Positions 8,846-17,721 of a stretch of DNA of 64,000 nt are shown in pieces; positions within the stretch are counted from its first letter, which is position 1; every line of letters begins with the position of its first letter. Both the position numbers and the translations under genes were made by a program. The notes beneath the pieces are model-generated. The model was not told the origin of the DNA. It searched no databases and saw only the letters and a list, made by a program, of their open reading frames with translations. Source of the DNA: Kordia sp. SMS9 (GTDB lineage Bacteria; Bacteroidota; Bacteroidia; Flavobacteriales; Flavobacteriaceae); the NCBI RefSeq assembly GCF_003352465.1, contig NZ_CP031153.1, positions 3,028,987 through 3,092,986 on the forward strand. The letters are read 5' to 3'.

Positions 8846-9091
8846 TTATTTATCAGAATCTGAATCATCAGAAGTAGCTTCTCCTTCAGAAAAGGCTTGT
8901 CCGACTTTATAAAAAATATTGTATATAAATCGAATAATTCCACCATTATTTATAGTATACATGGACGAATGTGCCGTTGTAGGTTGAACTAATGATGTTC
9001 CAAATTGTTGTTGAAAACTTTTCGTTTGTTCATGTGCGCTTACTGAGACAGTGAACATTATAGCAGCGATTAAAAGAAAGAAATTTTTCAT
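8846..9091 (-). CDS. Small secreted protein of unknown function
   Basis: 81 residues with a clear signal peptide (MKNFFLLIAAIMFTVSVSA). The mature part is about 60 residues, has a hydrophobic patch (IIRFIYNIFYKVG) and ends in an acidic Ser/Asp tail (DDSDSDK). I do not recognise a family. ATG start at 9091, 39 bases downstream of the ECF-sigma/membrane-protein pair, so it may belong to that operon. It has no cysteines and no GG leader, which argues against a RiPP precursor. Confidence 0.6.
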   Translation of the reverse strand: MKNFFLLIAAIMFTVSVSAHEQTKSFQQQFGTSLVQPTTAHSSMYTINNGGIIRFIYNIFYKVGQAFSEGEATSDDSDSDK

Positions 9092-9130
9092 GGTATATGA
9101 TTGATTTTAATGTTTAAATGGTGTACTAGT

Positions 9131-9757
9131 TTATGGTTTTAACTGTTTCAATTCTTTATAGTTCTTTTTAAGTTTTTTGGTAAGAAGTCCGTACAGTAAA
9201 TAATATACTCCGTAAAATAATGCGACAACCAAGCACGCCGCTACAATTGTTCCAATAGCAAGCATTAAGTACTCAGAAAGTGTTGCTTCTGCTGTAAAAT
9301 CTTCCATGCCACCTTTTCCTTCAATAAATCCTGTAGGGATAGCAATACATACGGTAAAAGCAATTACGCTCAAACTGTACATGACGTAATGTTTTACGGT
9401 TCGGCGTGTGACAATAATATTTTGCATCAAATCTTTAATAGAACTCGTAGTAGAGATCTTTTTATAGTTAATGAAAAACTTGTAAATAAAATAAAATACA
9501 ACCGCAGAAGAAGCGTAGAAGAACCAATTGAGCCATGAAGGCATACTGGAGTCGTTCAATAAATCGGGCTGTATTAACAAGGCGAGAAGCACAATGGCAA
9601 TTCCGAAGCTAAGTTCTAACAAACTGACATAAAAAACCCACTTTACAAGTGAAGAGGATTTCTTCAACATCATATTGTCAATATCTTTGTAGGATAGCTT
9701 CGGCTGTTGCGCCTCTTGCTTTTTCCAATCTTTTTTTAATAAATCTAATTCTTCCAT
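9131..9757 (-). CDS. Four-TM membrane protein, putative partner of the ECF sigma factor
   Basis: 208 residues. The N-terminus MEELDLLKKDWKKQ is the pattern seen in flavobacterial proteins encoded directly after ECF sigma genes. It is followed by four predicted helices (near 38-62, 78-95, 122-145 and 165-192) and a Lys-rich tail. The gap to the sigma gene stop is 4 bases. By context it may act as an anti-sigma factor, but no zinc-binding anti-sigma motif is visible, so that role is inference only. Confidence 0.7.
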   Translation of the reverse strand: MEELDLLKKDWKKQEAQQPKLSYKDIDNMMLKKSSSLVKWVFYVSLLELSFGIAIVLLALLIQPDLLNDSSMPSWLNWFFYASSAVVFYFIYKFFINYKKISTTSSIKDLMQNIIVTRRTVKHYVMYSLSVIAFTVCIAIPTGFIEGKGGMEDFTAEATLSEYLMLAIGTIVAACLVVALFYGVYYLLYGLLTKKLKKNYKELKQLKP

Positions 9758-9761
9758 GTTG

Positions 9762-10295
9762 TTATGGATTTAAAATCTTTCTCAATTTGGTCTTAATTCG
9801 GTTCATCTTCACACGTGCATTCACTTCCGTAATACCAATTGTTTGGGCTATTTCTTTATAATTTTTATCTTCTAGGTATAAAAAAATCAATGCTTTCTCA
9901 ATATCTGATAATTGCTTAATTGCTTTATACATTAGTTTTAGCTGTTCTTCTTCTGTATCATCATAATCCTCGGAGGAAATTTTAAAAATGACACTTTCAT
10001 AATCTTGTGTTTTTACCCTACGTTTAGACTTTCTGTACAGTGTAATCGCAGTGTTTAGTGCGACACGATACATCCAAGTACTAAACTTAGAATCGCCTCT
10101 AAATTTCGGATATGCTTTCCATAATTGTATCGTAATTTCTTGAAAAAGATCGTTGTGCTGATCTTTATTTGAGGTATAAATACGACATACTTTATGAACG
10201 ATATTCTGATGGCGTTCTAATTCGGTAACAAAATTATGTTCGAGGTTGTTGCTCAATTTTTGATGGTTAATTTGACTATAAGTGTTTTCAATCAC
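9762..10295 (-). CDS. ECF-type RNA polymerase sigma factor
   Basis: About 177 residues. Region 2 (DLFQEITIQLWKAYPKF then STWMYRVALNTAI) and region 4 (LSDIEKALIFLYLEDKNYKEI then an IGITEVNARVKMNRIKTKLR helix-turn-helix) are both present. There is no ATG near the conserved N-terminus. A GTG at 10295 (giving MIENTYSQINHQ) or a TTG at 10256 are the best starts; a longer reading would run into the divergent dehydrogenase gene. Cotranscribed with the membrane protein 4 bases downstream, a usual sigma/regulator pair. Confidence 0.88.
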   Translation of the reverse strand: MIENTYSQINHQKLSNNLEHNFVTELERHQNIVHKVCRIYTSNKDQHNDLFQEITIQLWKAYPKFRGDSKFSTWMYRVALNTAITLYRKSKRRVKTQDYESVIFKISSEDYDDTEEEQLKLMYKAIKQLSDIEKALIFLYLEDKNYKEIAQTIGITEVNARVKMNRIKTKLRKILNP

Positions 10296-10335
10296 AAATA
10301 TGTTACATATTTTCCGAAAAAAAATTAGAAACCTG

Positions 10336-10343
10336 TATTTTTG
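10336..10343 (+). promoter_or_regulatory. Candidate -7 promoter box (TAnnTTTG)
   Basis: TATTTTTG matches the Bacteroidota -7 consensus and lies 22 bases before the dehydrogenase ATG. I found no convincing TTG -33 box at the usual distance, so this is a partial match only. Confidence 0.35.
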
Positions 10344-10364
10344 TCGTGTAAAGGAACTTTTTTT

Positions 10365-11657
10365 ATGAACATACCAAGAACAAGTTACGAAAGAGTCGTC
10401 ATTATTGGTGGCGGATTTGCAGGAATTTCGCTGGCAAAACAATTGGGCAAACAGGAAATGCAAGCCGTATTGATTGACAAGCATAATTACCACACATTTC
10501 AACCTTTACTCTATCAAGTGTCTACGGGCGGATTGGAACCCGATTCCATCGCATATCCAATTCGGAAAATTATCAAAGATTATCCTAATTTCTATTTTCG
10601 AATGGGAAATGTGGAAGCCATTGATACTGAAAATAATTGCATAACCACAGATATTGGCGACCTGAGTTATGATCATTTGGTCATTGCAACAGGTTCTACC
10701 ACGAACTTTTTTGGCAATAGTGACATTGAGAAAAATAGCATGGTGATGAAAACGATTCCACAATCGTTGAATCTCCGCAGTTTGATTCTTGAAAATTTTG
10801 AACAAGCGATTCTAACTTCCGATTTAGAGGAACGCAACGGATTGATGAATTTTGTCATCGTAGGTGCAGGTCCAACAGGCGTAGAATTGGCAGGCGCTTT
10901 GGCGGAAATCAAAAAAGGAATTCTTCCAAAAGATTATCCCGATTTAGACATTCGTCAGATGAAAATTAATTTAGTGCAAAGCTCGGATCGTATTTTACCT
11001 GCAATGAGCGAACAAGCTTCCGAAAAGGCTGAAGATTATTTGCAAGGACTTGGTGTAGATGTTTGGAAAAATTTACGTGTCACCAATTATGATGGCGACT
11101 GGGTAACAACCAACAATACTGTCAATTTTAAAGCGGCAACGGTTATTTGGTCTGCTGGTGTAAAAGGAGCAACCATTCCTGGTGTGGATGGAGAAGAACT
11201 CATTACGAGAGGCAATCGTATATTAGTGAACGAATTCAATCAAGTCAAAGGATTTGACAATGTGTATGCATTGGGAGACATTGCAGCGATGCAAAGCGAT
11301 GACTATCCGTACGGACATCCAATGATGGCACAACCAGCCATTCAACAAGGGAAACACTTAGGAAAAAACTTCGTAAGACGCACCAAAGGGAAAGAAATGA
11401 AGCCTTTTCACTATTTTGACAAAGGTTCTATGGCAACTGTGGGAAGAAACAAAGCTGTGGTCGATTTACCAAAGTTTAAATTTCAAGGCGTTTTTGCTTG
11501 GTTTGTGTGGATGTTTGTACACTTATTCTTTCTGATTGGTTTCCGAAACCGAATGGTTGTGTTTATCAATTGGGTATACAATTACATTCGCTTCGATCGT
11601 GAAGCACGCTTAATCATCCGACCGTATAAAAATCGAAAACGATCGTCATTACACTAA
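10365..11657 (+). CDS. Type II NADH dehydrogenase (NAD(P)/FAD-dependent oxidoreductase)
   Basis: 430 residues from the ATG at 10365 (MNIPRTSYERVVIIGGGFAG); an in-frame TTG eight codons earlier is unlikely. The FAD dinucleotide fold GGGFAG is near residue 15, ATGSTTNFFG near 106, a second nucleotide fold VGAGPTGVELAG near 165, and YALGDIAAMQ near 300. Two hydrophobic C-terminal segments (WFVWMFVHLFFLIGF) would anchor it to the inner membrane, as in other NDH-2 enzymes. It would oxidise NADH and reduce quinone without pumping protons. Its 3' end overlaps the convergent YhhN-like gene by 9 bases. Confidence 0.9.
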   Translation: MNIPRTSYERVVIIGGGFAGISLAKQLGKQEMQAVLIDKHNYHTFQPLLYQVSTGGLEPDSIAYPIRKIIKDYPNFYFRMGNVEAIDTENNCITTDIGDLSYDHLVIATGSTTNFFGNSDIEKNSMVMKTIPQSLNLRSLILENFEQAILTSDLEERNGLMNFVIVGAGPTGVELAGALAEIKKGILPKDYPDLDIRQMKINLVQSSDRILPAMSEQASEKAEDYLQGLGVDVWKNLRVTNYDGDWVTTNNTVNFKAATVIWSAGVKGATIPGVDGEELITRGNRILVNEFNQVKGFDNVYALGDIAAMQSDDYPYGHPMMAQPAIQQGKHLGKNFVRRTKGKEMKPFHYFDKGSMATVGRNKAVVDLPKFKFQGVFAWFVWMFVHLFFLIGFRNRMVVFINWVYNYIRFDREARLIIRPYKNRKRSSLH

Positions 11658-12347
11658 AAAACGGTCTTCTTTATTTGTAATATGATTTTTCATCATTAAA
11701 ATGCCAAGAATAATTAGCAGTTGAGAAGTTCCATAAAATAGCATGATATAAATATCTTTGTACGGGACGGCTTCACAAAACTGATTCAATCCAATAATAA
11801 TTTGTGCTACAGTGAAACATGAAACGCCTATAAAAACCAAGCGATAGCTTTTTAAATTCACATTTTTATAGCGTAAATAAGCAAGCTTTAAAAAGTTTAA
11901 AACGGTTGCCATATAAATCATTACTGGAATGAGTAGATTATTTAGTTTCTCAAACATAAAGTAAAACAAGGCCAAAGAAATTAGCAAAGAAACTGCTAAA
12001 AATGGAATCAATCGGTCAATGTTATAAAGCGTTTGTTTGTAAAAATACAAGGAGTAGAGTAGAATAGAACCCAAAAACAAGGAAAGTCCCGTCATAAAAG
12101 AATAAAATGGCATAGTTTCCAGCAAGAAAATATCACCAATACACAAGGCAGTTAGCGCACCCAGAATGATCAACCGTTTTTGAAATTTGATCTCGCTACT
12201 ATTCAAGTAGAAAAAAACTCCCAGCAAAATCGTAATCAAAGGTTTCGTAACAATTCTGCATTGAGATAATCCTTCAGCATTGTTAAAAAAAATGTCTAAA
12301 GAAAGGTTTAATAAGAATAGTACTATAAAAGCTTTAAAAAATTTCAT
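11649..12347 (-). CDS. YhhN/TMEM86-like (lysoplasmalogenase family) membrane protein
   Basis: 232 residues, about eight helices. The family's pattern is partly visible: an early KPL (RIVTKPLITILLG, near 33) and an acidic GD motif in a helix (ALCIGDIFLLE, near 71). YhhN/TMEM86 proteins cleave vinyl-ether lysophospholipids in animals; the bacterial role is less clear. Similarity here is moderate, so the enzyme assignment is tentative. It converges on the NDH-2 gene and overlaps its end by 9 bases. Confidence 0.65.
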   Translation of the reverse strand: MKFFKAFIVLFLLNLSLDIFFNNAEGLSQCRIVTKPLITILLGVFFYLNSSEIKFQKRLIILGALTALCIGDIFLLETMPFYSFMTGLSLFLGSILLYSLYFYKQTLYNIDRLIPFLAVSLLISLALFYFMFEKLNNLLIPVMIYMATVLNFLKLAYLRYKNVNLKSYRLVFIGVSCFTVAQIIIGLNQFCEAVPYKDIYIMLFYGTSQLLIILGILMMKNHITNKEDRFLV

Positions 12348-12414
12348 AAAATCAGCGCCTTCTCAAAAAAGCTAGACAATTTAATAAAAAAGCGACACAC
12401 TTGTAGGAAATTAG

Positions 12415-13965
12415 TTAATTAAGATGTTGATTTAATAGTTTTCTAATTTCAGCACTGTCTGGACCTGGAGCATTTTCATGAATCAATTTTCCATTGGTAT
12501 CAAACAGAAGGTATCTAGGTATTGTATTAATTTTCAATTCTTTGAAGAAAGTAGCTGTGGTGTAATTTGTCGCTAAAAAATTTGATTTTGTATGGTTTAA
12601 ATTCTCATCAATAACGGCTTTTTTCCATTGTGCTTTATTCCTATCAATAGAAACATACGAAAATACCACTTCTTTACCAGCGTATTCTTTTGCCAATGCT
12701 TTAGAATCGGGCATTACGGCACGGCACGGCGCACACCAACTCGCCCAAAAATCAACATATACAAGCTTTCCTTTATGCTGTTGCAGAAATGTATCTAATT
12801 GTGTTGAAGTTTCTTTCGTATCAGTCAAATACACAGTAGCCGCATCTAGCGAAGTGATACTTTTAGACAATCCGTAATCTTCCTGAATTTTTTGAAGATA
12901 GCTCTCATATTTTTCATCGGGAAACTCGCTTGAAAAATTCTCTATGTAGGTATTCAATGTGGCTTTTGAAGCATTTTGTCGCGCATCATTATAAATACAA
13001 ACAATCTTTCCCAACGCCAATAATTCTTTATTTTTAATATAATTAGGAAGCGAATCAAAAGCAGTTTTGTAATCTACTTTTCGTTTAAATTTTTGCTTGA
13101 TTCTTTTATTTTTCAGAATCACTTTTTCAATATACGTGTTCAGTTTTTTATACAATATCGTTTCTGTAATAGTACGGTCGTTAAAAAAGACATCAGAAGC
13201 AATGATATCTTTCACAGCTTCATTTTTTGAATACGAATAAAAACGATTCAACTCAAAAAAAGCAGCATAATTCAATTCATCTTTTAAAAGATTGTAATAA
13301 GCAGTTTTTTCGGGATGAATGTTGCGCAAAGAATCATATTTTGTATTCAAAAGCGTCAAACGGTCTACCAAACGGTTTGACAAATGAACCAATTCCTTAG
13401 ATTTCATCTTAAAATTTTTTCGGTCGATACGCAATGGGAAAATCGGATTCATCTTTTGGTATTTGTCTGATTGTAAATTAAAAGGCGCCTTATAATCAAT
13501 ATAATAAAATGTTTTTGTCAAAGAATCAATTTCGTCATTTCGAAGTGTATATTCGGGAAGTGTAAGAGGTTGTTTTCGGTCAATTTTTAGTTGTTTATCC
13601 TTCAAATTAAGATAAATAGTATCTCCGTTTTTTACGTGCAATGTATCTTTCGCAGAGAATTTTGAGCTTATATATACAAGTTCTCTTTCATTGACTGCCA
13701 ATTGAATAGTATCAGCGGGCTTTTCAGAAAATACGTGTTTATCTTCTGAAAACGTATCAAAGTTCAAATTTCGATACACAGAAACAAACTCGTTTCGCAT
13801 AGTATTCGAAATAATAAAAGTAACAGGAGCTGTATTTTTAACCGTTTTTTCTTCGCTAATATTTTCTACAATAAATGCCGCTGGAGCATTTTTTTCAGTT
13901 TTCGTATCAGAAGCACACGAAAAACATAATACACATAAAAGTGTGACAATACTAAATTTAGTCAT
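12415..13965 (-). CDS. TlpA-like thioredoxin-fold lipoprotein
   Basis: 516 residues. A lipobox (LLCVLCFSC) tethers the protein. The long N-terminal part (residues 20-360) is helical and charged with no motif I recognise. Residues 375-516 form a TlpA/thioredoxin domain with VYVDFWASWCAPCRAVMPDS and the WCAPC redox centre near residue 405, plus a cis-Pro region (INTIPRYLLFD). Such proteins exchange thiols in the periplasm or at the outer membrane. It lies downstream of the small GG-leader peptide gene, separated by a terminator. Confidence 0.85.
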   Translation of the reverse strand: MTKFSIVTLLCVLCFSCASDTKTEKNAPAAFIVENISEEKTVKNTAPVTFIISNTMRNEFVSVYRNLNFDTFSEDKHVFSEKPADTIQLAVNERELVYISSKFSAKDTLHVKNGDTIYLNLKDKQLKIDRKQPLTLPEYTLRNDEIDSLTKTFYYIDYKAPFNLQSDKYQKMNPIFPLRIDRKNFKMKSKELVHLSNRLVDRLTLLNTKYDSLRNIHPEKTAYYNLLKDELNYAAFFELNRFYSYSKNEAVKDIIASDVFFNDRTITETILYKKLNTYIEKVILKNKRIKQKFKRKVDYKTAFDSLPNYIKNKELLALGKIVCIYNDARQNASKATLNTYIENFSSEFPDEKYESYLQKIQEDYGLSKSITSLDAATVYLTDTKETSTQLDTFLQQHKGKLVYVDFWASWCAPCRAVMPDSKALAKEYAGKEVVFSYVSIDRNKAQWKKAVIDENLNHTKSNFLATNYTTATFFKELKINTIPRYLLFDTNGKLIHENAPGPDSAEIRKLLNQHLN

Positions 13966-14018
13966 AAGGTATAAAAATAAAAAAAGAATTTTAAACAGAA
14001 TACAAATGGTAGAAAGTG

Positions 14019-14047
14019 AAAGGCGGTTTTTCTCAAAACCGCCTTTT
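14019..14047 (-). terminator. Hairpin terminator after the GG-leader peptide gene
   Basis: AAAGGCGGTTTT and AAAACCGCCTTT pair perfectly around a short loop (TCTC on the top strand). The hairpin sits directly after the peptide gene stop on the reverse strand. The downstream T tract on that strand is short. Confidence 0.75.
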
Positions 14048-14055
14048 ATTATGTA

Positions 14056-14298
14056 TTAATTCGCGCAACTTGCACAGCAATATCCAGATGCAGTATATCC
14101 GCCTGCATATTCCATTCCGTCCCACTCTGAAGAAGCTTGTTCGTAGGAAACATAATCAGACCAGTAGCCTCCACCATCAGGATTGTTGATGTATAGTCTA
14201 CACTTGTCATATTGTGCTTGTGCACCTCCTAAAATTGACTTTTGCTCTTTTTTGTTTAAAGCGCGAGCGTTTTCTAAACTTAAAATGTTTTTTAACAT
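14056..14298 (-). CDS. Small Cys-containing peptide with double-glycine-type leader (bacteriocin/RiPP-like)
   Basis: 80 residues from the ATG at 14298. The leader MLKNILSLENARALNKKEQK then SILGG fits the GG-leader pattern of Bacteroidota peptides exported by PCAT-type transporters; an upstream in-frame start would add 12 residues that lack this pattern. The part after GG is rich in Gly, Tyr and Ser, has one Cys near its beginning and ends in CCASCAN. No peptidase-transporter gene is visible in the window. The TlpA-like thioredoxin protein next door could act on its cysteines, but that is inference. Confidence 0.75.
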   Translation of the reverse strand: MLKNILSLENARALNKKEQKSILGGAQAQYDKCRLYINNPDGGGYWSDYVSYEQASSEWDGMEYAGGYTASGYCCASCAN

Positions 14299-14467
14299 GG
14301 TTAATGAGTTAAAATTGTTTATATACCTGATCATTTAGTGACTGTCAGGCACTCAGTCCACCTTTCGCGAAAAGATGTTTTTAAAATCAAAACAATTTTG
14401 CAACCAATGTTTTATAAAAATAAGGGAATTGTTCACTAAGAACTTTTTAAATATAAGAATAAAAATT

Positions 14468-14497
14468 GAAAATAATACATGCTCGTGTATTATTTTC
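14468..14497 (-). terminator. Perfect 12-bp hairpin terminator
   Basis: GAAAATAATACA and TGTATTATTTTC pair perfectly around TGCTCG. It lies 22 bases past the stop of the YdjM-like gene and is followed by an A/T-rich tail on the reverse strand. Confidence 0.7.
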
Positions 14498-14519
14498 TTG
14501 AAAGTCTTTGTAAAACCTC

Positions 14520-15065
14520 TTATTTTTTGAGGTTGATTTTTCTCAGAAAATAATGCAATATTAACAAGCTGATAGCAGGAATTCCAATGTAAAAAGCCTC
14601 ATTTTGAAGCACACGTACTCCATATTCGCTAAAAAATCGTCCAACACCTAAAGGAGACACCAAAATCGGTCGCCATGAAAAAAAATGACGAGTATTGTCA
14701 AAAGGAATAAAGAATCCAACGCCTTTTCCGCCATTGGTACACGCGTCTAGCAAACTGTGTGAAAGTGTCGCTACTAAAAAAACGATGAAGAGTTTGATTC
14801 CAAGTTTGGAGAAGAATTTAACCTTGCGGTAAAATATAATTCGAATTAAAAACGCCAATAAAAAAGCAAACACAATGCTGTGTGTAAATCCACGATGTCC
14901 CAACGGATGTGCGTACGAATATCCAAAATTGAACATAATAACATCTGCGTCAGGAATGACTGAACAAAAAATGACTAAAAGCGATAATTTTACAGGATTT
15001 AGTTGGGTATTCGCAACTTTTCCAATGGCAAATGCCGCGAATGCGTGTCCAAAAATAGAAGCCAT
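14520..15065 (-). CDS. YdjM/DUF457-type membrane-bound metal-dependent hydrolase family protein
   Basis: 181 residues with about four helices. Conserved polar residues mark the family: FGHAFAAFAIG at the N-terminus, PDADVIMFNFG near 38, HPLGHRGFTHSIVFAF near 53 and ATLSHSLLDACTNGG near 100. The His/Asp set is proposed to bind metal; the true substrate is unknown. The ATG at 15065 overlaps the stop of the small upstream gene by one base. Confidence 0.85.
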   Translation of the reverse strand: MASIFGHAFAAFAIGKVANTQLNPVKLSLLVIFCSVIPDADVIMFNFGYSYAHPLGHRGFTHSIVFAFLLAFLIRIIFYRKVKFFSKLGIKLFIVFLVATLSHSLLDACTNGGKGVGFFIPFDNTRHFFSWRPILVSPLGVGRFFSEYGVRVLQNEAFYIGIPAISLLILHYFLRKINLKK

Positions 15066-15319
15066 TATTGGGCGTTTTGGTCTAAAAATGCTTTTTCTTC
15101 GGGAGTTAAGCTTTCCATACCGTCGTTGCCGATTTTTTCTAAAATTCGATCAATCGTTTCTTGTTTCTGTTTTCGCTTTGCGTTGAATTGGTCATCAATA
15201 GATTCAAACTTATTCCCAAGCTTCTCTGTAAATGCTTCCGCATCTTTCTTGGGTTTGAAAAATTTGATGTAAATAAAAATTGCAATAACTGCAGCAGCAA
15301 GATACGCCATTAAATCCAT
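15065..15319 (-). CDS. Small single-TM protein with DUF6576-like tail
   Basis: 84 residues from the ATG at 15319 (MDLMAYLAAAV); an ATG three codons further in is also possible. One N-terminal membrane helix (residues 3-20) is followed by a charged segment and the tail ETIDRILEKI then GMESLTPEEKAFLDQ. This tail resembles the short motif (DUF6576) at the C-terminus of many Bacteroidota rhomboid-family proteins. Here it occurs without a rhomboid domain. Overlaps the YdjM-like gene by one base. Confidence 0.7.
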   Translation of the reverse strand: MDLMAYLAAAVIAIFIYIKFFKPKKDAEAFTEKLGNKFESIDDQFNAKRKQKQETIDRILEKIGNDGMESLTPEEKAFLDQNAQ

Positions 15320-15400
15320 AAGCAAATACTAATTGAAGCGATTGTAAAAGAAGTCAAATGTATGATATTTCTAAATTTTCTGCAATTTCTTAAAAAATAC

Positions 15401-15430
15401 AATTCATCCCAAAATTACGACAATTCAGTA
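15401..15430 (+). promoter_or_regulatory. Candidate LytTR-type direct-repeat operator upstream of the TonB receptor
   Basis: AATTCATCC (15401-15409) and AATTCAGTA (15422-15430) are direct repeats 21 bp apart start to start, two helical turns, as expected for LytTR dimers. The same pair with the same spacing occurs at 21451-21480 in front of the LytTR operon. Confidence 0.6.
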
Positions 15431-15461
15431 GTTCTGTTTTTCTAAACGTTTCAAATTGCAG

Positions 15462-15505
15462 GAGATTTGTTCCATCATCAATCACACTTCGACTCAGCTT
15501 AGTGT
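15462..15505 (+). promoter_or_regulatory. Candidate -7 box and shared 5' leader hairpin of the TonB receptor gene
   Basis: GAGATTTG (15462-15469) resembles TAnnTTTG. It lies 31 bases after the second operator repeat, exactly as GATATTTG does at 21512. Downstream, 15484-15505 carries ACACT...AGTGT ends around a CGACTCAGCT-like core, again nearly identical at 21531-21552. The core also resembles the dispersed CGACTACGCTCA repeat. Confidence 0.5.
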
Positions 15506-15525
15506 AAAATCAGAAAAACAATCTC

Positions 15526-17679
15526 ATGAAAAAATTACTCGGACTTATCGCTTTTTGTTTTTGCAATTTCATCCTAGCACAATCCACAGTTTCAGGAATC
15601 ATTACCGATCAATCAAACGAACCTATTTTTGGTGCCAATGTCTATTTAAAAGGAACGTATGACGGCGCTTCCACCAATGAAAAAGGCGCATTTAGTTTTA
15701 CCACAGAAGAAAAAGGAATACAAATTTTAGTGGTTTCTTTTTTATCGTTTGAAACGAAAGAAGTGTCCTTAGATGTGTCAAAAATGCAAAACATCACTGT
15801 GAAACTCCGCGAAAATGTTGATGCATTAAACGCCGTCATTTTAAGTGCAGGTTCATTTGAAGCAGGCGAAAATGCCAAAGTAACTGCGCTAAAACCTTTA
15901 GATATTGTCACAACCGCAAGTGCGTTGGGCGATGTTGTGGGCGCGTTGCAAACCTTACCAGGAACCAGTACTGTAGCGGAAGACGGACGTTTGTTTGTGC
16001 GTGGAGGAAGCGCGGGAGAAACGCAGATTTTTATTGATGGCATTCGTGTATTTACGCCGTACAGCAATACCACAAATAACATTCCTGCGCGTGGACGCTA
16101 TTCACCATTTTTGTTTACAGGAATTACCTTTTCCGCAGGTGGATATTCGGCAGAATACGGACAAGCGTTGTCGGGTGTGTTGGAATTGAACACGATTAAT
16201 GAACCTACCCAAGAAAAAACAGATATTTCTATCATGACGGTTGGTGGTGCGTTGGGACATACCGAAAAGTGGGAGAAAGGTTCGGTAAGTTTTAGCACAT
16301 CGTACATTAATTTAGCACCGTATTTGGAACTATTTCCAGATCGTAACGATTGGATCAAGCCGTTTCAAGGCGGACAAGGAGAAAGTGTTTTCCGTCATCA
16401 TTTTGAGAATGGAACGTTAAAATTTTACACGGCGTTTGATATTACCGATTTTGAACTCGACCAAGAAAGCATCAATGTTGACGAATTGGTTCGCTTCAAG
16501 CTGAATAATAATAATTTGTACATGAACGGTTCGTATAAAGGCGTGTTGAACGACGATTGGGGAATTGCAACAGGATTGAGTTACACGCGCGATCAATCGA
16601 AAATTCGTATTATTGACGATCGCATCAACAGTTTGCAAAATTCGTTTCACTTTAAAGCGAAGTTGAAAAAGAAATTTAGCAACCGATTCAAATTAAATTT
16701 TGGAGCAGAATATTTCACGACTGATTTTGATGAAGAATTTGAAAACCCATCTGTTTCAGCCATTGATTACGGTTTTAAAAGCAATTTGATTGGCGCTTTC
16801 GTGGAATCGGACATTTTCTTCTCAAAAAAGTTTGCTGCCAAAGTCGGAGTTCGCTTAGATCATGCGTCTTTACTGAATGAAACTACGATTTCGCCACGAT
16901 TGTCCGTAGCGTATAAAACGTCTGAAAAAGATCAAGTGTCGTTTGCATTTGGACAATTTTACCAGAATCCAACAAATGATTTTTTAAAATTTCACACCGA
17001 TTTCCGACCAGAAAATGCGACACATTATATTGTAAACTATCAATATTCGCATGAAGGCAAGACGTTTCGCGCGGAAGCGTACCACAAAAAATACAACAAT
17101 TTAGTCACGTTTTCGGGAGAATTTCCACAATTTGGAAGCGATTTTGCAAATGATGGATTTGGTCATGCAACAGGACTGGACCTTTGGTGGCGCGATAATA
17201 CTAGTATCGAAAACTTAGATTATTGGGTTTCGTATTCGTACTTAGACACCTCGCGAAAGTTTGAAAATTTCCCAACGGAAGCCATGCCAAATTTTGCAAC
17301 ACAACATAACTTTTCACTCGTGACAAAATATTGGGTAGATTCGTTAAAAAGTCAGGTAGGATTCAGTTATAACTATTCTTCGGGAAGACCGTATACAAAC
17401 CCAAATAGGACTTCATTTTTAGGCGAACGTACCAAAGACAATCACAATTTGAGCGTGAATTGGGCATATTTAGTGTCCGATCAAAAAATTCTATATTTCT
17501 CGTTGAATAATGCGCTTGGACTTCGAAATGTATTTGGATATGAATACGCGAATCAGCCAGATGTAAACGGAACATTTCAGCGAAGAAGCTTACGTCCTGC
17601 ACAAGATCAATTCTTCTTTATCGGTTTCTTTTGGACCATTAGTGATGATAAAAAGAGCAATCAGTTGGATACGTTGTAG
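15526..17679 (+). CDS. TonB-dependent outer-membrane receptor with carboxypeptidase-like regulatory domain
   Basis: 717 residues. A signal peptide (LGLIAFCFCNFILAQ) is followed by a carboxypeptidase D-like regulatory domain (residues 20-100; SGIITDQSNEPIFGANVYLK). The plug spans about 115-215 (LQTLPGT, RGGSAGETQIFIDGI, GGYSAEYGQALSGVLEL) and the barrel runs to the C-terminus. There is no SusD-like partner, so a glycan role is not supported; the substrate is unknown. The promoter region is nearly identical to that of the LytTR operon at 21.4 kb, which suggests control by that regulator. Confidence 0.93.
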   Translation: MKKLLGLIAFCFCNFILAQSTVSGIITDQSNEPIFGANVYLKGTYDGASTNEKGAFSFTTEEKGIQILVVSFLSFETKEVSLDVSKMQNITVKLRENVDALNAVILSAGSFEAGENAKVTALKPLDIVTTASALGDVVGALQTLPGTSTVAEDGRLFVRGGSAGETQIFIDGIRVFTPYSNTTNNIPARGRYSPFLFTGITFSAGGYSAEYGQALSGVLELNTINEPTQEKTDISIMTVGGALGHTEKWEKGSVSFSTSYINLAPYLELFPDRNDWIKPFQGGQGESVFRHHFENGTLKFYTAFDITDFELDQESINVDELVRFKLNNNNLYMNGSYKGVLNDDWGIATGLSYTRDQSKIRIIDDRINSLQNSFHFKAKLKKKFSNRFKLNFGAEYFTTDFDEEFENPSVSAIDYGFKSNLIGAFVESDIFFSKKFAAKVGVRLDHASLLNETTISPRLSVAYKTSEKDQVSFAFGQFYQNPTNDFLKFHTDFRPENATHYIVNYQYSHEGKTFRAEAYHKKYNNLVTFSGEFPQFGSDFANDGFGHATGLDLWWRDNTSIENLDYWVSYSYLDTSRKFENFPTEAMPNFATQHNFSLVTKYWVDSLKSQVGFSYNYSSGRPYTNPNRTSFLGERTKDNHNLSVNWAYLVSDQKILYFSLNNALGLRNVFGYEYANQPDVNGTFQRRSLRPAQDQFFFIGFFWTISDDKKSNQLDTL

Positions 17680-17693
17680 GGTATATAAGCGTT

Positions 17694-17716
17694 AGCGCGA
17701 GTCTGAGACTTTCGCT
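17694..17716. terminator. Shared hairpin between convergent genes
   Basis: AGCGCGAGTCT and the complement of AGACTTTCGCT form an imperfect stem in the 42-base gap between the TonB receptor and GNAT genes. It may end transcription from both sides. Confidence 0.5.
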
Positions 17717-17721
17717 ATAGT

